DNA of 64,000 nucleotides from Deltaproteobacteria bacterium. Its GTDB lineage: Bacteria; Myxococcota_A; UBA9160; UBA6930. The stretch covers positions 1 to 64,000 of the forward strand of contig JAPPPQ010000031.1 of the NCBI GenBank assembly GCA_028817435.1, given 5' to 3'. Position 1 is the stretch's first letter; each line of letters begins with the position of its first letter. The notes beneath the pieces were generated by a model. The model was not told the DNA's origin, searched no databases, and worked only from the letters and a program-made list of their open reading frames with translations. Made by a program: the position numbers and the translations under genes. This document shows positions 27,480-36,168 of this stretch, piece after piece.

Positions 27480-29705
27480 ATGGGATGGATGGGACGGGCG
27501 CTGGTGGCGGTGCTGCTGCTGGCGGTGGCAGGTGGGGCCGTGGTGTGGCTGGCGGGGGGCGGCGTGTTCGGCGCGCGCGATGGCGCGGGAGAGGTGGCGC
27601 CGCAGGCCATTTCGCAGCGGACGCTGGGCGCGGCCCGTGAGGCGCAGGCGCAGGCAGCGGCGGCGCTGGGCGAGGCGCAGGCCCGGCAAATTTTGTTCGG
27701 CGATTTGCATGTGCACACCACCGTCTCTGCCGACGCCTTTTTGTTCAGCCTGCCCATGCTGACGGGAGAGGGCGCGCACCCGCCCTCCGACGCCTGCGAT
27801 TTTGCGCGCCACTGCGCGGCGCTGGATTTCTGGTCCATCAACGATCACGCCTCCAGCATTTCGCCGCAGGCCTGGCGCGATATGGTCAGCTCCATTCGGC
27901 AGTGCAACGCCGTCGCTTCGGATCCGCTGAACCCCGGCAATGTCGCCTACCTGGGCTGGGAATGGACGCAGGTGGGCACGACGCCGGAAAACCATTACGG
28001 CCACAAAAATGTGGTGCTGCGCGATCTGGAGGAGGAGAAGATTCCGGCGCGGCCCATTGCGGCGGGGCGCGGCGGCATTATTGGCGGCGCGCCCTCGCGC
28101 TGGCAGCTCGGGCTCGGCGCGCTGAGCGTCGGCGGGCGCATGCACGATTATGCGCGCTACATCGCCGAGCGCCTGGATATTCCGCACTGCGCGGAGGACG
28201 CCCATGTGCGCGACCTGCCCGCCAATTGCCGGGAATCCGCGCCCACCCCCGCCGAACTCTTCCGCAAGCTCTCGGAATGGGGGCACGAATCCATCGTGAT
28301 TCCCCACGGCACCACCTGGGGTTTCTACACGCCGCCGGGTTCCACCTGGCGCAAGCAACTGATGGGCAAGCTCCACGATCCGGCGCAGCAAACCCTGCTC
28401 GAAGTTTATTCCGGGCACGGCGATTCCGAGCTTTACCGCGGCTGGCGCGCGGTGCATCTCTCCGAAGACGGCGCGGCCGCCTGCCCCGCGCCGCGGCCGA
28501 ATTACGAGCCCACCTGCCACCGCGCGGGCGAGATCATCCGCGCGCGCTGCCTGGCCGCGGGCGAAAGCGCGGCGGAGTGCGAAACCCGCGCAGCGCAGGC
28601 GCGCGCCCACGCCGCGGCCGCCGGCGTGGCGGCGCACCGGGTGGTGCCCGGCCTGCAATCCGCAGAGCTGCTGGATGCGGGACAGTGCCGCGATTGCCGC
28701 GAGCCCTCTTTCAATTACCGCCCCGGCGGCTCGGCGCAGTTCATTCTCTCCGTCGGCAACTTCGACGGCGGCGAGCCGCGCCACTTCCGCATGGGCTTCA
28801 TGGCTTCCAGCGACAATCACTACGCCCGGCCCGGCACCGGCTACAAAGAAGTGCACCGGCGCGGCTTCACCGAATCGCAGGCCGGAGACGCAGACGCCCC
28901 CGCGCTGTTCGCGCTTCCCGAAGAAGATCCCGCGCCGCGCTCCCGCGCCTTCAATTTCGACCAGCCCGGTTTTGCGATTTTCGAAACCGAGCGGCAGGCC
29001 TCCTTCCTCACCACCGGCGGCCTGATCGCCGCGCACTCCCAGGGCCGCGACCGCAACGCCATTTGGGACGCCATGCAGCGCCGCGAAGTCTATGGCACCA
29101 GCGGCCCGCGCATTCTGCTGTGGTTCGATCTGCTGAACGCAGAGGGCGAGCCGGCGGTGCGCATGGGCGGCGAAACTTCGCAATCCAGCGCGCCGACTTT
29201 CCGGGTGCGCGCGGCCGGTTCTTTCGAGCAGCTTCCCGGCTGCCCCGGCGCATCCGTTTCCGCCCTCGGCCCCGCCGAAATTGAGCGGATTTGCAAGGGC
29301 GAGTGCTATCACCCCAGCGACCGCCGCCGCGCAATTACGCGCATTGAGGTGGTGAAAGTGCAGCAGCAACAGAGCGCGGGGGAGGATCTCTCCGGGCTGA
29401 TCCGCGATCCCTGGCGGGTGTTCACCTGCGAGCCAAACCCCGCGGGCTGCAGCGCCACCTTCACCGATGCGGACTTCCCCGGCGAAGGGCGCGGCGCGGC
29501 CTACTACGCCCGGGTCTTCGAAGCGCCCGCGCCGGCGGTAAATGCCGGCAACCTGCGCTGCCGCCGCGACGGCGAAGGAAACTGCGTCGAGACGAATCCC
29601 TGCCCCGGCCCCGACGGCGCGCGCGACGACTGCCTGGCCCCCCACGAGCCCCGCGCCTGGAGCTCGCCTATCTGGGTAGATCCGCCCCGCGCCAGCTCCG
29701 GCTGA
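27480..29705 (+). CDS. DUF3604 (PHP-like metal-dependent hydrolase family) protein, exported
   Basis: A 741-residue protein. An N-terminal hydrophobic signal/anchor (about 6-28) is followed by QILFGDLHVHTTVSADAF, the His-x-His start of a PHP-type metal site, and DFWSINDHASS. Further blocks are YLGWEWTQVG, ESIVIPHGTTW, GFMASSDNHYARPG and the Cys-rich C-terminal sections typical of DUF3604. Family members are predicted periplasmic metallohydrolases of unknown substrate. AGGAGGGA precedes the ATG. It is convergent with the PEP mutase-family gene. Confidence 0.85.
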   Translation: MGWMGRALVAVLLLAVAGGAVVWLAGGGVFGARDGAGEVAPQAISQRTLGAAREAQAQAAAALGEAQARQILFGDLHVHTTVSADAFLFSLPMLTGEGAHPPSDACDFARHCAALDFWSINDHASSISPQAWRDMVSSIRQCNAVASDPLNPGNVAYLGWEWTQVGTTPENHYGHKNVVLRDLEEEKIPARPIAAGRGGIIGGAPSRWQLGLGALSVGGRMHDYARYIAERLDIPHCAEDAHVRDLPANCRESAPTPAELFRKLSEWGHESIVIPHGTTWGFYTPPGSTWRKQLMGKLHDPAQQTLLEVYSGHGDSELYRGWRAVHLSEDGAAACPAPRPNYEPTCHRAGEIIRARCLAAGESAAECETRAAQARAHAAAAGVAAHRVVPGLQSAELLDAGQCRDCREPSFNYRPGGSAQFILSVGNFDGGEPRHFRMGFMASSDNHYARPGTGYKEVHRRGFTESQAGDADAPALFALPEEDPAPRSRAFNFDQPGFAIFETERQASFLTTGGLIAAHSQGRDRNAIWDAMQRREVYGTSGPRILLWFDLLNAEGEPAVRMGGETSQSSAPTFRVRAAGSFEQLPGCPGASVSALGPAEIERICKGECYHPSDRRRAITRIEVVKVQQQQSAGEDLSGLIRDPWRVFTCEPNPAGCSATFTDADFPGEGRGAAYYARVFEAPAPAVNAGNLRCRRDGEGNCVETNPCPGPDGARDDCLAPHEPRAWSSPIWVDPPRASSG

Positions 29706-29715
29706 GGCCGCGCCG

Positions 29716-30573
29716 CTACGCGCCGTAGCCCTCGCCGCGGCGCATCATTTCTTCTGCGCCGAGCAGCCGCAGCCATTCCGCCATGGTTTCCTCGCCCAGC
29801 GGATTGCCGTCCGGCGGCACTTCGCGCAGCGCGCCGGTTTCACGCAGCTCGCGCATGGCCCGCTGCACCGCGCGAAACAACACGGCCAGCACGCCGCCGT
29901 GAATCTGCAGCCGCACGCCGCGCGCGTGCAACTCGCGCGGCTCGCCGAGCCGGCCGTTGTAGGCAATGGGCAAATCTCCCAAACGGCGCAGATACTCGTC
30001 GAGCGCCGCCGCATCGGCGACACCGCCGACAAAGATCAGGTCTGCGCCGGCATCGCAGTAGGCGCGGGCGCGGCGCTCGGCCTCATCCCAGCCCAGCGGA
30101 GCCAGCGCATCGGTGCGCGCCACGATGAGAAAATCCGCCGCGCGGCGGGCATCGCAGGCGGCCCGCAGCTTGGCGAGCATTTCCCGTTCGGAAACGACCT
30201 CTTTGCCCGCCATGAATCCGCAGCGCTTGGGCCAAACCTGGTCTTCAATCTGCAGCGCCGCCGCCCCGGCGCGCTCAAACTCTTCCACCGCGCGCTGCAC
30301 ATTCAGCACATCGCCAAAGCCCGTATCGGCATCGCAAATTGCCGGAATGCCGACGCTGCCCGCAACGGCGCGCACGCCGTCCAGCATTTCGCTCATGGTC
30401 AACAGCCCCAAATCGGGACGCCCCCGGGCCGCGGCGCAGCCGAAGCCGCTCAGATAAACCGCCGCAAAACCCGCCTGCTCCGCCAGCCGCGCCTGCAAAC
30501 CGTCAAAGACAAAGGGAACGAGCAGCGGCCCCGCATCCAGGGCGCGGCGCAACAAACGGCCGGGCGTGCTCAC
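29716..30573 (-). CDS. Isocitrate lyase/PEP mutase superfamily enzyme
   Basis: A 285-residue TIM-barrel lyase. It carries DADTGFG (Mg site) and IEDQVWPKRCGF, where the catalytic Cys of KRCG is present but the usual following His is Phe. The N-terminus STPGRLLRRAL and DGLQARLAEQAGF is typical of 2-methylisocitrate lyase/oxaloacetate decarboxylase-like members. The likely reaction is C-C cleavage of a 2,3-substituted malate-type acid. The GTG start overlaps the stop of the upstream restriction gene by four bases (GTGA), so a metabolic gene is coupled to an R-M gene. The substrate is not determined. Confidence 0.85.
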   Translation of the reverse strand: MSTPGRLLRRALDAGPLLVPFVFDGLQARLAEQAGFAAVYLSGFGCAAARGRPDLGLLTMSEMLDGVRAVAGSVGIPAICDADTGFGDVLNVQRAVEEFERAGAAALQIEDQVWPKRCGFMAGKEVVSEREMLAKLRAACDARRAADFLIVARTDALAPLGWDEAERRARAYCDAGADLIFVGGVADAAALDEYLRRLGDLPIAYNGRLGEPRELHARGVRLQIHGGVLAVLFRAVQRAMRELRETGALREVPPDGNPLGEETMAEWLRLLGAEEMMRRGEGYGA

Positions 30574-32924
30574 AGCGCCTCGTATTCCCGCAGAAGCTGG
30601 CGACGATTCTCCAGTATGCGCCGCACTCGATTTCCTACCTGCCTCTGTTTCTGCATCGGCGGTGGACTCAGGGGCAGATTCAAAAACGCCTCTTTCGAAA
30701 GAGCGCCCAGGGTTGTCTGAATCACCCGTGATCGGCGCATCTCGCTCTTCATGCCGTGGAGCGCACTGAAAATCCAATAAGCATCCACTTTGTCTGGAGA
30801 ATTCACCCTAATCTGAAAAAAGTGACCCTGCACAACCATTTTCAATTCGTCCTCTTGAAGGATAATCGCATTCCCGATTCTCGTGTCACCGTCCTTCACA
30901 AGCAAAATGTCATCTGCCTGCAAATTCTGCTTGGACGATTCCCGCTTATATATCTGAATCGGAACTCGGTCTTTGGCAAAAGTGATTTCATGATTTGCGA
31001 TACATGAAGTCTTCAAAAACGGGACACCACCCCGCTCAATGTAATCCGCTTGACGAACTCCGCACGGAAGAGTGCGGACTTCAATGAGATTCGAGGCAAC
31101 CATATCGCCAATTGTCGGCTGACTCAGACTAGCCTTCTTTTGCACGCGGCCATGCCCCACATAGCGACTCGGAACGAGTGAAAGAGTGGCATCCAGATTG
31201 GATTGCAGAACAGAACGGCTGATTGCCAAATCTCCATTTTCCCGGTGATTCTGCCAATCGGTGACGGCTTTGGGAAAGTCGTCACGTCCTGTAGGGTTGC
31301 CTCGCGCATCATGCCCACATTCCTTCACAAGGGACATCAAGATATTGTGCCCTTGGCCAGGCGCCTGTTTTCGAATGAAAACAATGCAGGTCTTAGTCTG
31401 CGTATAAGGAAGAAAAGTCTCTTTCGGACAGTCAATTATCATATCCACTGTAGCGTTACGAAGCACGAATTCTCGAATGTGCTTGTTTGTAGGATTGCCC
31501 ACAACCCCCTCTGGCAAAACAATTGCCATCCTTCCGCCCTCTACGAGCAAATCCAAGCACCTCTCAAGAAAGAGAACTTGCGGCGCAGTCGGACGAAGAC
31601 TGTTCACCTTGGGGCTGCGGGCCAGCTCGTAATCCGAGAGAACTTCGTGCTTTTTGATCTTAATCTTTTCCCCAAAAGGCGGATTGGTCATAACCAAATC
31701 GAAAAGCCTGGGATCTCCGTCAGCCAACAAGACATGCAACATGGAATCATTCCGATTCAGCTTATTCAATTTCAGGAGACTGTCGCCTTCAGCAATGTTC
31801 GAATGCCCATCTCCCACGAGCAACATATATGCACGCGCCAGCTTGACGAGATTCGGTTCAATGTCAATTCCGTAGACGCTGTTGGCAGCTTGCACATGGC
31901 TCCTGTGGGCGGCTTGCCCTGCTTGGCTCCAAAGGTGTTCCAAAGATTGAATCAGGAAGCCGCCACTCCCGCACGCAGGATCAACGATTGTCTCTCCGAG
32001 CTTGGGATCCAGGATATTCACAACTGCCTGCACCGCAGGCCGCGGAGTAAAGAATTCTCCCTTTTCCCCTTTGAAATACCGCTCTGCAAAAACCTCAAAG
32101 GCGGTTCCGATAACGTCGCTTTGAGTCGCCAACAAATCGATGCATTCCAATTCGGCGACAATCTCTGCAAGCTGAGCAGGATTCATCTCCAGAGTCTCTG
32201 TCTTTTTGAAAACCCTGGCGCTGGTAAAGCTCTTTTGAACATCCTCCCAAAGCTCTTCCTTGATACGCCTCTTGATTTCTCGAGGCTTCTCATTGTAGGG
32301 AGCTTGGAATAGGGGGGTGTCTTCCAGATTTCGCATACGGTTCTCGTCATGAATCTTGCAGAACAAGAGCTTGGCAATCTCATTGCACAACCGGGTGCGG
32401 TCAGATCCGAGGTTATTGTAGGTTTTCTCAAGAATACTCCGAAAGATGGCCTTGAGATTCTCGGTGGGCTTCAAATCCTTCTTGCGCAAACGAGCAGCGC
32501 TCAGCATGGATTCCCCGCGCCGAGGGATCTTGATAGCGGAAATAATCTCTCCGCCGTCCTTGTGAAAAAACTCCTTCGCTCCTCCGTAGTCGCGGATCCC
32601 CCATTGGCATTGGCTACATGCAGCCATGTAGCTATGGAGCTGGCTGCGCCCTTGAGTGCCTCGCTTCTTGGGGGCTTTCGTCTCTACGATTCCGACCACG
32701 TCGTTTTGCTGAGAGCGATACTTCCCGTTGCTGCTCTCGAAAATGACGATGTCTGCCCTCTTTCTCGCAGTTCCCATCTGTATCGTGAACTCAATGTCCA
32801 TCTGCTCTTTGCGGTATCCCATCATTTCGTGCAGCCATCGCTCCATCTCCTGCCGAACCCTCTCTTCGGGGGTGTCCAGCAGAAACTTTCCAGTGATGTA
32901 GTCTTGGAGATTTCCAGTAGGCAT
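30570..32924 (-). CDS. Single-polypeptide R-M-S restriction enzyme (HsdR-N nuclease + HsdM + one recognition domain)
   Basis: A 784-residue protein. The N-terminal PD-(D/E)xK site is Asp58 (KRADIVIF) and Glu81-Thr-Lys83. The HsdM-like core has EFFTPRPAV, DPACGSGGF and NPPFGEK. The last ~220 residues resemble one half of a specificity subunit (GGVPFLKTSCIA, DDILLVKDGDTRIGNA, EAFLNLPLSPPP). No motor domain is visible. With one recognition domain it would either dimerise on a palindrome or cut at a fixed offset, as Type IIG enzymes do. It is homologous in layout to the 23-kb system but fused to its S part. The DNA is A+T-richer than surroundings. A lipase gene lies 30 bases upstream on the same strand. 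Confidence 0.87.
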   Translation of the reverse strand: MPTGNLQDYITGKFLLDTPEERVRQEMERWLHEMMGYRKEQMDIEFTIQMGTARKRADIVIFESSNGKYRSQQNDVVGIVETKAPKKRGTQGRSQLHSYMAACSQCQWGIRDYGGAKEFFHKDGGEIISAIKIPRRGESMLSAARLRKKDLKPTENLKAIFRSILEKTYNNLGSDRTRLCNEIAKLLFCKIHDENRMRNLEDTPLFQAPYNEKPREIKRRIKEELWEDVQKSFTSARVFKKTETLEMNPAQLAEIVAELECIDLLATQSDVIGTAFEVFAERYFKGEKGEFFTPRPAVQAVVNILDPKLGETIVDPACGSGGFLIQSLEHLWSQAGQAAHRSHVQAANSVYGIDIEPNLVKLARAYMLLVGDGHSNIAEGDSLLKLNKLNRNDSMLHVLLADGDPRLFDLVMTNPPFGEKIKIKKHEVLSDYELARSPKVNSLRPTAPQVLFLERCLDLLVEGGRMAIVLPEGVVGNPTNKHIREFVLRNATVDMIIDCPKETFLPYTQTKTCIVFIRKQAPGQGHNILMSLVKECGHDARGNPTGRDDFPKAVTDWQNHRENGDLAISRSVLQSNLDATLSLVPSRYVGHGRVQKKASLSQPTIGDMVASNLIEVRTLPCGVRQADYIERGGVPFLKTSCIANHEITFAKDRVPIQIYKRESSKQNLQADDILLVKDGDTRIGNAIILQEDELKMVVQGHFFQIRVNSPDKVDAYWIFSALHGMKSEMRRSRVIQTTLGALSKEAFLNLPLSPPPMQKQRQVGNRVRRILENRRQLLREYEAL

Positions 32925-32954
32925 GGCGTTTCCCCTAGCTTAATGAATTTCTGA

Positions 32955-33827
32955 TCAAATGCCCAAACTCCGATTCTTCAAATCCCAACGCTCCACGGCT
33001 TGAATGTACTTCTTTACGTCGTGGTCTTGTATCAATTCAGCAATGCCTTTCACTCCGGATTCAAATCCCTTCTCCACAAAAGTCTCGACAGCCCCACTTA
33101 CGGTATTGACAAATTGCTGCCACCTTCCAATTTCAGGGTGCAGTATCATGTCGTTGTCAATGTAGACGACCTGCCCCACGTGGGTGAAGCCACCGATTCG
33201 AGCAGGAATGCGAGTTACCACATCCTTGTCGTTGCAAAACCGGTGGAATCGGTCCTTGCACTCGATGTTGAATTTGCGCCCGGTCTCCCTATCCATGGCT
33301 CGGGGTTGGCCGAACGTGTATACGGAAGTAAAAGGCAAGTCTTCGTAGACCATCCTCGCGGCGGCGATGGTAGCCATCGCTCCTCCGAGGCTATGCCCCG
33401 TCAGAAAGAGCGGCCTTTGGACATTCTTTTGGCTCCTATCGCGCTTGCAGATATGCTGGTAATCCCGATTGATCTGCGGCCAGATGTCTTGGGTCGCCTC
33501 CCAGAAGCCCTCGTGGAAGACCCCGAAGAGTTCCTCCCTCTTCTGGATGTCCAAATTGTCGAACCAGTCCCGAATCTCGTCCGTGCCTCGGAATGCCATG
33601 CAGAGGAATTGGTCGTGCTCCACGAGCATGGCTTGGCTGCTCTTGTTGTCGTAGGGATGGATCTTCTGGAAGCCGCCATCCTCGTTCTGCAATTGCTCAA
33701 GGATGGCTCGGCTATCGGGCTTCTTGCCCTTCTCGCCCCCCTCACCGATGTATACGAGAGCCGAAAGCTTGGCCATGCAGTAGGCATTGACCGGGTTCAG
33801 ACTGGTGTCATAGGGTCGAATGTCCAT
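32955..33827 (-). CDS. Class 3 (triacylglycerol-type) lipase
   Basis: A 290-residue alpha/beta hydrolase from an ATG preceded by GGGAGGGAG. It carries CMAFRGTD (oxyanion-hole region), the nucleophile elbow GHSLGG (Ser146), the YTFGQPRAMD block, and KDVVTRIPA with a downstream His (TH), giving a full Ser-Asp-His triad. No signal peptide is present, so it is probably cytoplasmic, which is unusual for a lipase with a digestive role. It lies 30 bases upstream of the R-M-S gene, in the same A+T-rich island and strand, suggesting co-acquisition. It could act on membrane lipids in defence, but this is a guess. Confidence 0.85.
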   Translation of the reverse strand: MDIRPYDTSLNPVNAYCMAKLSALVYIGEGGEKGKKPDSRAILEQLQNEDGGFQKIHPYDNKSSQAMLVEHDQFLCMAFRGTDEIRDWFDNLDIQKREELFGVFHEGFWEATQDIWPQINRDYQHICKRDRSQKNVQRPLFLTGHSLGGAMATIAAARMVYEDLPFTSVYTFGQPRAMDRETGRKFNIECKDRFHRFCNDKDVVTRIPARIGGFTHVGQVVYIDNDMILHPEIGRWQQFVNTVSGAVETFVEKGFESGVKGIAELIQDHDVKKYIQAVERWDLKNRSLGI

Positions 33828-33938
33828 TGGTCTCCCTCCCCCCTTTCGAAGGCAATGCGCGAGAGGGTATGGCCGAAACCGACGCCCGCAACCCCTCTTT
33901 TTTGGATCTGTGACCGGATATGACACACATTTTTTCTT

Positions 33939-33968
33939 ATTATAAATCAATAATTTATAAAGGACTTG
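33939..33968 (-). promoter_or_regulatory. A+T-rich promoter candidate for the lipase-restriction operon
   Basis: The gap 33,828-34,054 contains an A+T block with a reverse-strand TATAAT at 33,939-33,944. A weak -35 (CAAGTC, 33,963-33,968) lies about 18 bases upstream. It is about 110 bases before the lipase start. No other signal was found in the gap apart from a short hairpin near 34,020. Confidence 0.4.
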
Positions 33969-34019
33969 GCGCCTTCATAGCCGGCTTGATGAGATTTGGC
34001 GCGACAAAACCCACGGCTT

Positions 34020-34034
34020 CCAGCCTAAGGCTGG
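34020..34034 (-). terminator. Weak hairpin after the reverse catabolic operon
   Basis: CCAGCC and GGCTGG pair around a TAA loop, 20 bases past the stop of the last gene of the operon. A short TTTT occurs about 10 bases further on. The stem is only six base pairs, so it is a marginal candidate. Confidence 0.3.
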
Positions 34035-34054
34035 CCCAGCGCCTCGCTCCCCGC

Positions 34055-35020
34055 TCAGGAGCCGTAGCGGGGCTTCAGCACCTCTTCGCCGGGCTGCCAG
34101 TGCAAAAGGCCGAAGCTGGTCCAGCGCGGTTTGTCCGAGGCGAACCACTGCCAGGCGACGCAGAGCGTGTAGTTGGAATCGATCAGGAACTCGCGGCCGC
34201 GAATCTTCAGCGCTTCGCCGTGCAGGTGCTGGCTGGTGAACAGCGCGCGGCCGTAGGACATGCCGTTGCCGTAGAGATCCGGCCCGTCGAAGTTGTGGCG
34301 AAAGCCGTTGCGCTGCCGCTCGAAGCGAAACTTGCGCTCGATGATTCCCGAGAGCGTCACTTCCATTTCTGCGCGCAGCAGGCTCAGCGGCCGGTAGCGC
34401 ACGCGCACTTCGCTGACGCCCAGAAGCTGCTGATCGGGATCATACACTTCGAGCTCGCCGCGCCATTCTCCGGCGTGCTTGACGGGCAGAATGTGCGGCT
34501 TCTTGCCGTCGCGGCGCTCGCCCTCCAGAAACTCGGCAATGCGCGCCCGCGTTTCGGGATTCTCGGCGTAATCCTGCACCACTTTGTAAATGCCGTTGAA
34601 AACGCCGCAAACCGCGGGGCCGTCGAAGAGCAGCGAGGAATACACCTGGGTTTCGCCGTCGGGGAGAATCTGGTTCATCGTGCGCAGGTCGCTGGTCCAC
34701 GCCGGCGAGTAGTAGTGCGAATCCACCAGCGCGCCGTAGGGGTGGCCCGCGCCGATGAAGTCCGGCCCCAGGTAGAGGCGGTCGCGGTCGCTGTCCTGCA
34801 CGCCAAAGGCGAAGGTCTCGGATTCGAACCTGCCGCGCAGCGGCCCGGTGGTGTCGAATTGCGTCGTCATGTAGTAGGTGGTGCGCCCGTCCTCAAAGCG
34901 GCTCTCGCGGGCCACCTTGTCAAAGCCCACATGCCGCCCCTCGGCATCGAACACCGAGGGCATGCCGTGCCATTCGCCGGTGATGCTCTGCTGCCACTTG
35001 CTGGGTTGCTTTGCCGCCAT
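34055..35020 (-). CDS. Hypothetical protein with internal duplication, lipocalin-like (DUF3598/CpeS-type?)
   Basis: A 321-residue soluble protein that appears to contain two related halves. Each begins with a Gly-Glu-Trp segment (GEWHGMPSVFDAEGRHVG near 15; GEWRGELEVYDPDQQLLG near 187) followed by alternating strands and Tyr/Arg-rich motifs. This resembles double lipocalin folds such as DUF3598. I do not recognise a definite family. It is the last gene of the 12-gene reverse operon, 14 bases after the Rieske oxygenase gene. Small-molecule (possibly tetrapyrrole) binding is inferred from fold type and context. Confidence 0.5.
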   Translation of the reverse strand: MAAKQPSKWQQSITGEWHGMPSVFDAEGRHVGFDKVARESRFEDGRTTYYMTTQFDTTGPLRGRFESETFAFGVQDSDRDRLYLGPDFIGAGHPYGALVDSHYYSPAWTSDLRTMNQILPDGETQVYSSLLFDGPAVCGVFNGIYKVVQDYAENPETRARIAEFLEGERRDGKKPHILPVKHAGEWRGELEVYDPDQQLLGVSEVRVRYRPLSLLRAEMEVTLSGIIERKFRFERQRNGFRHNFDGPDLYGNGMSYGRALFTSQHLHGEALKIRGREFLIDSNYTLCVAWQWFASDKPRWTSFGLLHWQPGEEVLKPRYGS

Positions 35021-35034
35021 TGCTTCCTCCCGCC

Positions 35035-36168
35035 TCAGGCCGATGCCGCGCCGCCGGGGCTGCGCACCGGCACTTCGCGCATTACCCAGCTCCGCTCCAG
35101 TTCGGGATCCTCGCGCCGCGCGGGCGAGGGAATCACCACGGCGCGGCGGCCCGTGTATTCGGACTCGATGCGGTGGGTGTCAATGCCCCAGCCCCGCTCC
35201 AGCAGCTTGCGGCGCATGCGGCGGTAGGCCACCTGGCTGCCGTCGGCCTTGACATGCAGCTCGTCGGAAAGATCGTAGGGCAACAGCTCCGGGCGCTGCG
35301 CCTCCACGGTGCGCTGGTCTTGCAAAAAGATGCGCTCCACCCGGCGGCGCGCGTCGCGGTCGGCCCAGCGGCCCTTGAAGAAGCTGCGCAACTGCACCCA
35401 CTTGGTAATGGTGGTGTGCTCGTCCACCGGCACATTGGCGTCGTAGAGAAACATATCGCCCAGCGGCAGCCGCACATGCAGCAGCGTAATGTTTGGCAGC
35501 CAGAAGCCGTTGGTGGTGCTGATGAGCGGCGCTTCGGTCTGCTTGCCGAACATACGCCGCCACAGCCCCTTCGAGGCGCTGGCCTTCACATCTGCGGTGG
35601 CGAAGGCCGACCAATCGTTCTGCTGCACCTCAAACTCCGCAATCTCGGGGCGTTCGGGATCGCCGAAGACCGAGCCGTGCACAAAGGGCGCGTGGGCGAA
35701 ATCCACCGCGTTCTCCATTACCCGGGTGTAGTGCGCGCGCCACTTGAATTCGCCGGTGAGCCGATGCAGCGAGGGATCGTCCATGCCGGAGAGATCGGGC
35801 AGCGGCGGGCGTTCGGATTCGGGCAGGTCTCCCAGGAAGGCCCAGATCCAGCCGTGGCGGTCCACGGTGGGATAGGAATCCACCCGGGCCTTGCGCGGAA
35901 TGGGCATGCCCGCCGCGTTGGCGGGAATGCGCACGCAAGCGCCGGAGGGATCGTAGTTCCAGCCGTGGTAGGGACAGACGATGCAATCGCCCTCCACCCA
36001 GCCGTCTGAGAGCGCGCCGCCCCGGTGCACGCAGAGATCGCTCATGCACACCGGGTTGCCGTGGCTGTCGCGGTAGAGCACCAGATCCTGCCCCAGCACC
36101 CTCAGGCGCATCGGCGCATCGCGCAGCGCGTCGCTGAACTCAATGGCATACCAGAGGTTTTTCAACAT
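35035..36168 (-). CDS. Rieske 2Fe-2S oxygenase, pheophorbide a oxygenase/VanA-like
   Basis: A 377-residue mononuclear-iron oxygenase. The Rieske cluster ligands are CVH (46-48) and CPYH (65-68). The catalytic iron site is in MENAVDFAHAPFVH (Asn153, Asp156, His159, His164), the pattern shared by VanA, Tic55 and pheophorbide a oxygenases (typically MEN-x2-DxAHxPFxH). Members demethylate aromatic ethers or open the chlorin ring. A separate reductase is required and is not in this operon. Start at ATG overlapping the upstream stop (TAATG), with GGGAG upstream. The C-terminal half is divergent, so the exact substrate is open. Confidence 0.85.
   Translation of the reverse strand: MLKNLWYAIEFSDALRDAPMRLRVLGQDLVLYRDSHGNPVCMSDLCVHRGGALSDGWVEGDCIVCPYHGWNYDPSGACVRIPANAAGMPIPRKARVDSYPTVDRHGWIWAFLGDLPESERPPLPDLSGMDDPSLHRLTGEFKWRAHYTRVMENAVDFAHAPFVHGSVFGDPERPEIAEFEVQQNDWSAFATADVKASASKGLWRRMFGKQTEAPLISTTNGFWLPNITLLHVRLPLGDMFLYDANVPVDEHTTITKWVQLRSFFKGRWADRDARRRVERIFLQDQRTVEAQRPELLPYDLSDELHVKADGSQVAYRRMRRKLLERGWGIDTHRIESEYTGRRAVVIPSPARREDPELERSWVMREVPVRSPGGAASA

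Noticed and set aside
27438-29645. A 735-codon open frame antisense to the DUF3604 gene
   Set aside because: The forward frame has the His-x-His metal site and Shine-Dalgarno; the antisense protein is Ala/Arg-rich without motifs.
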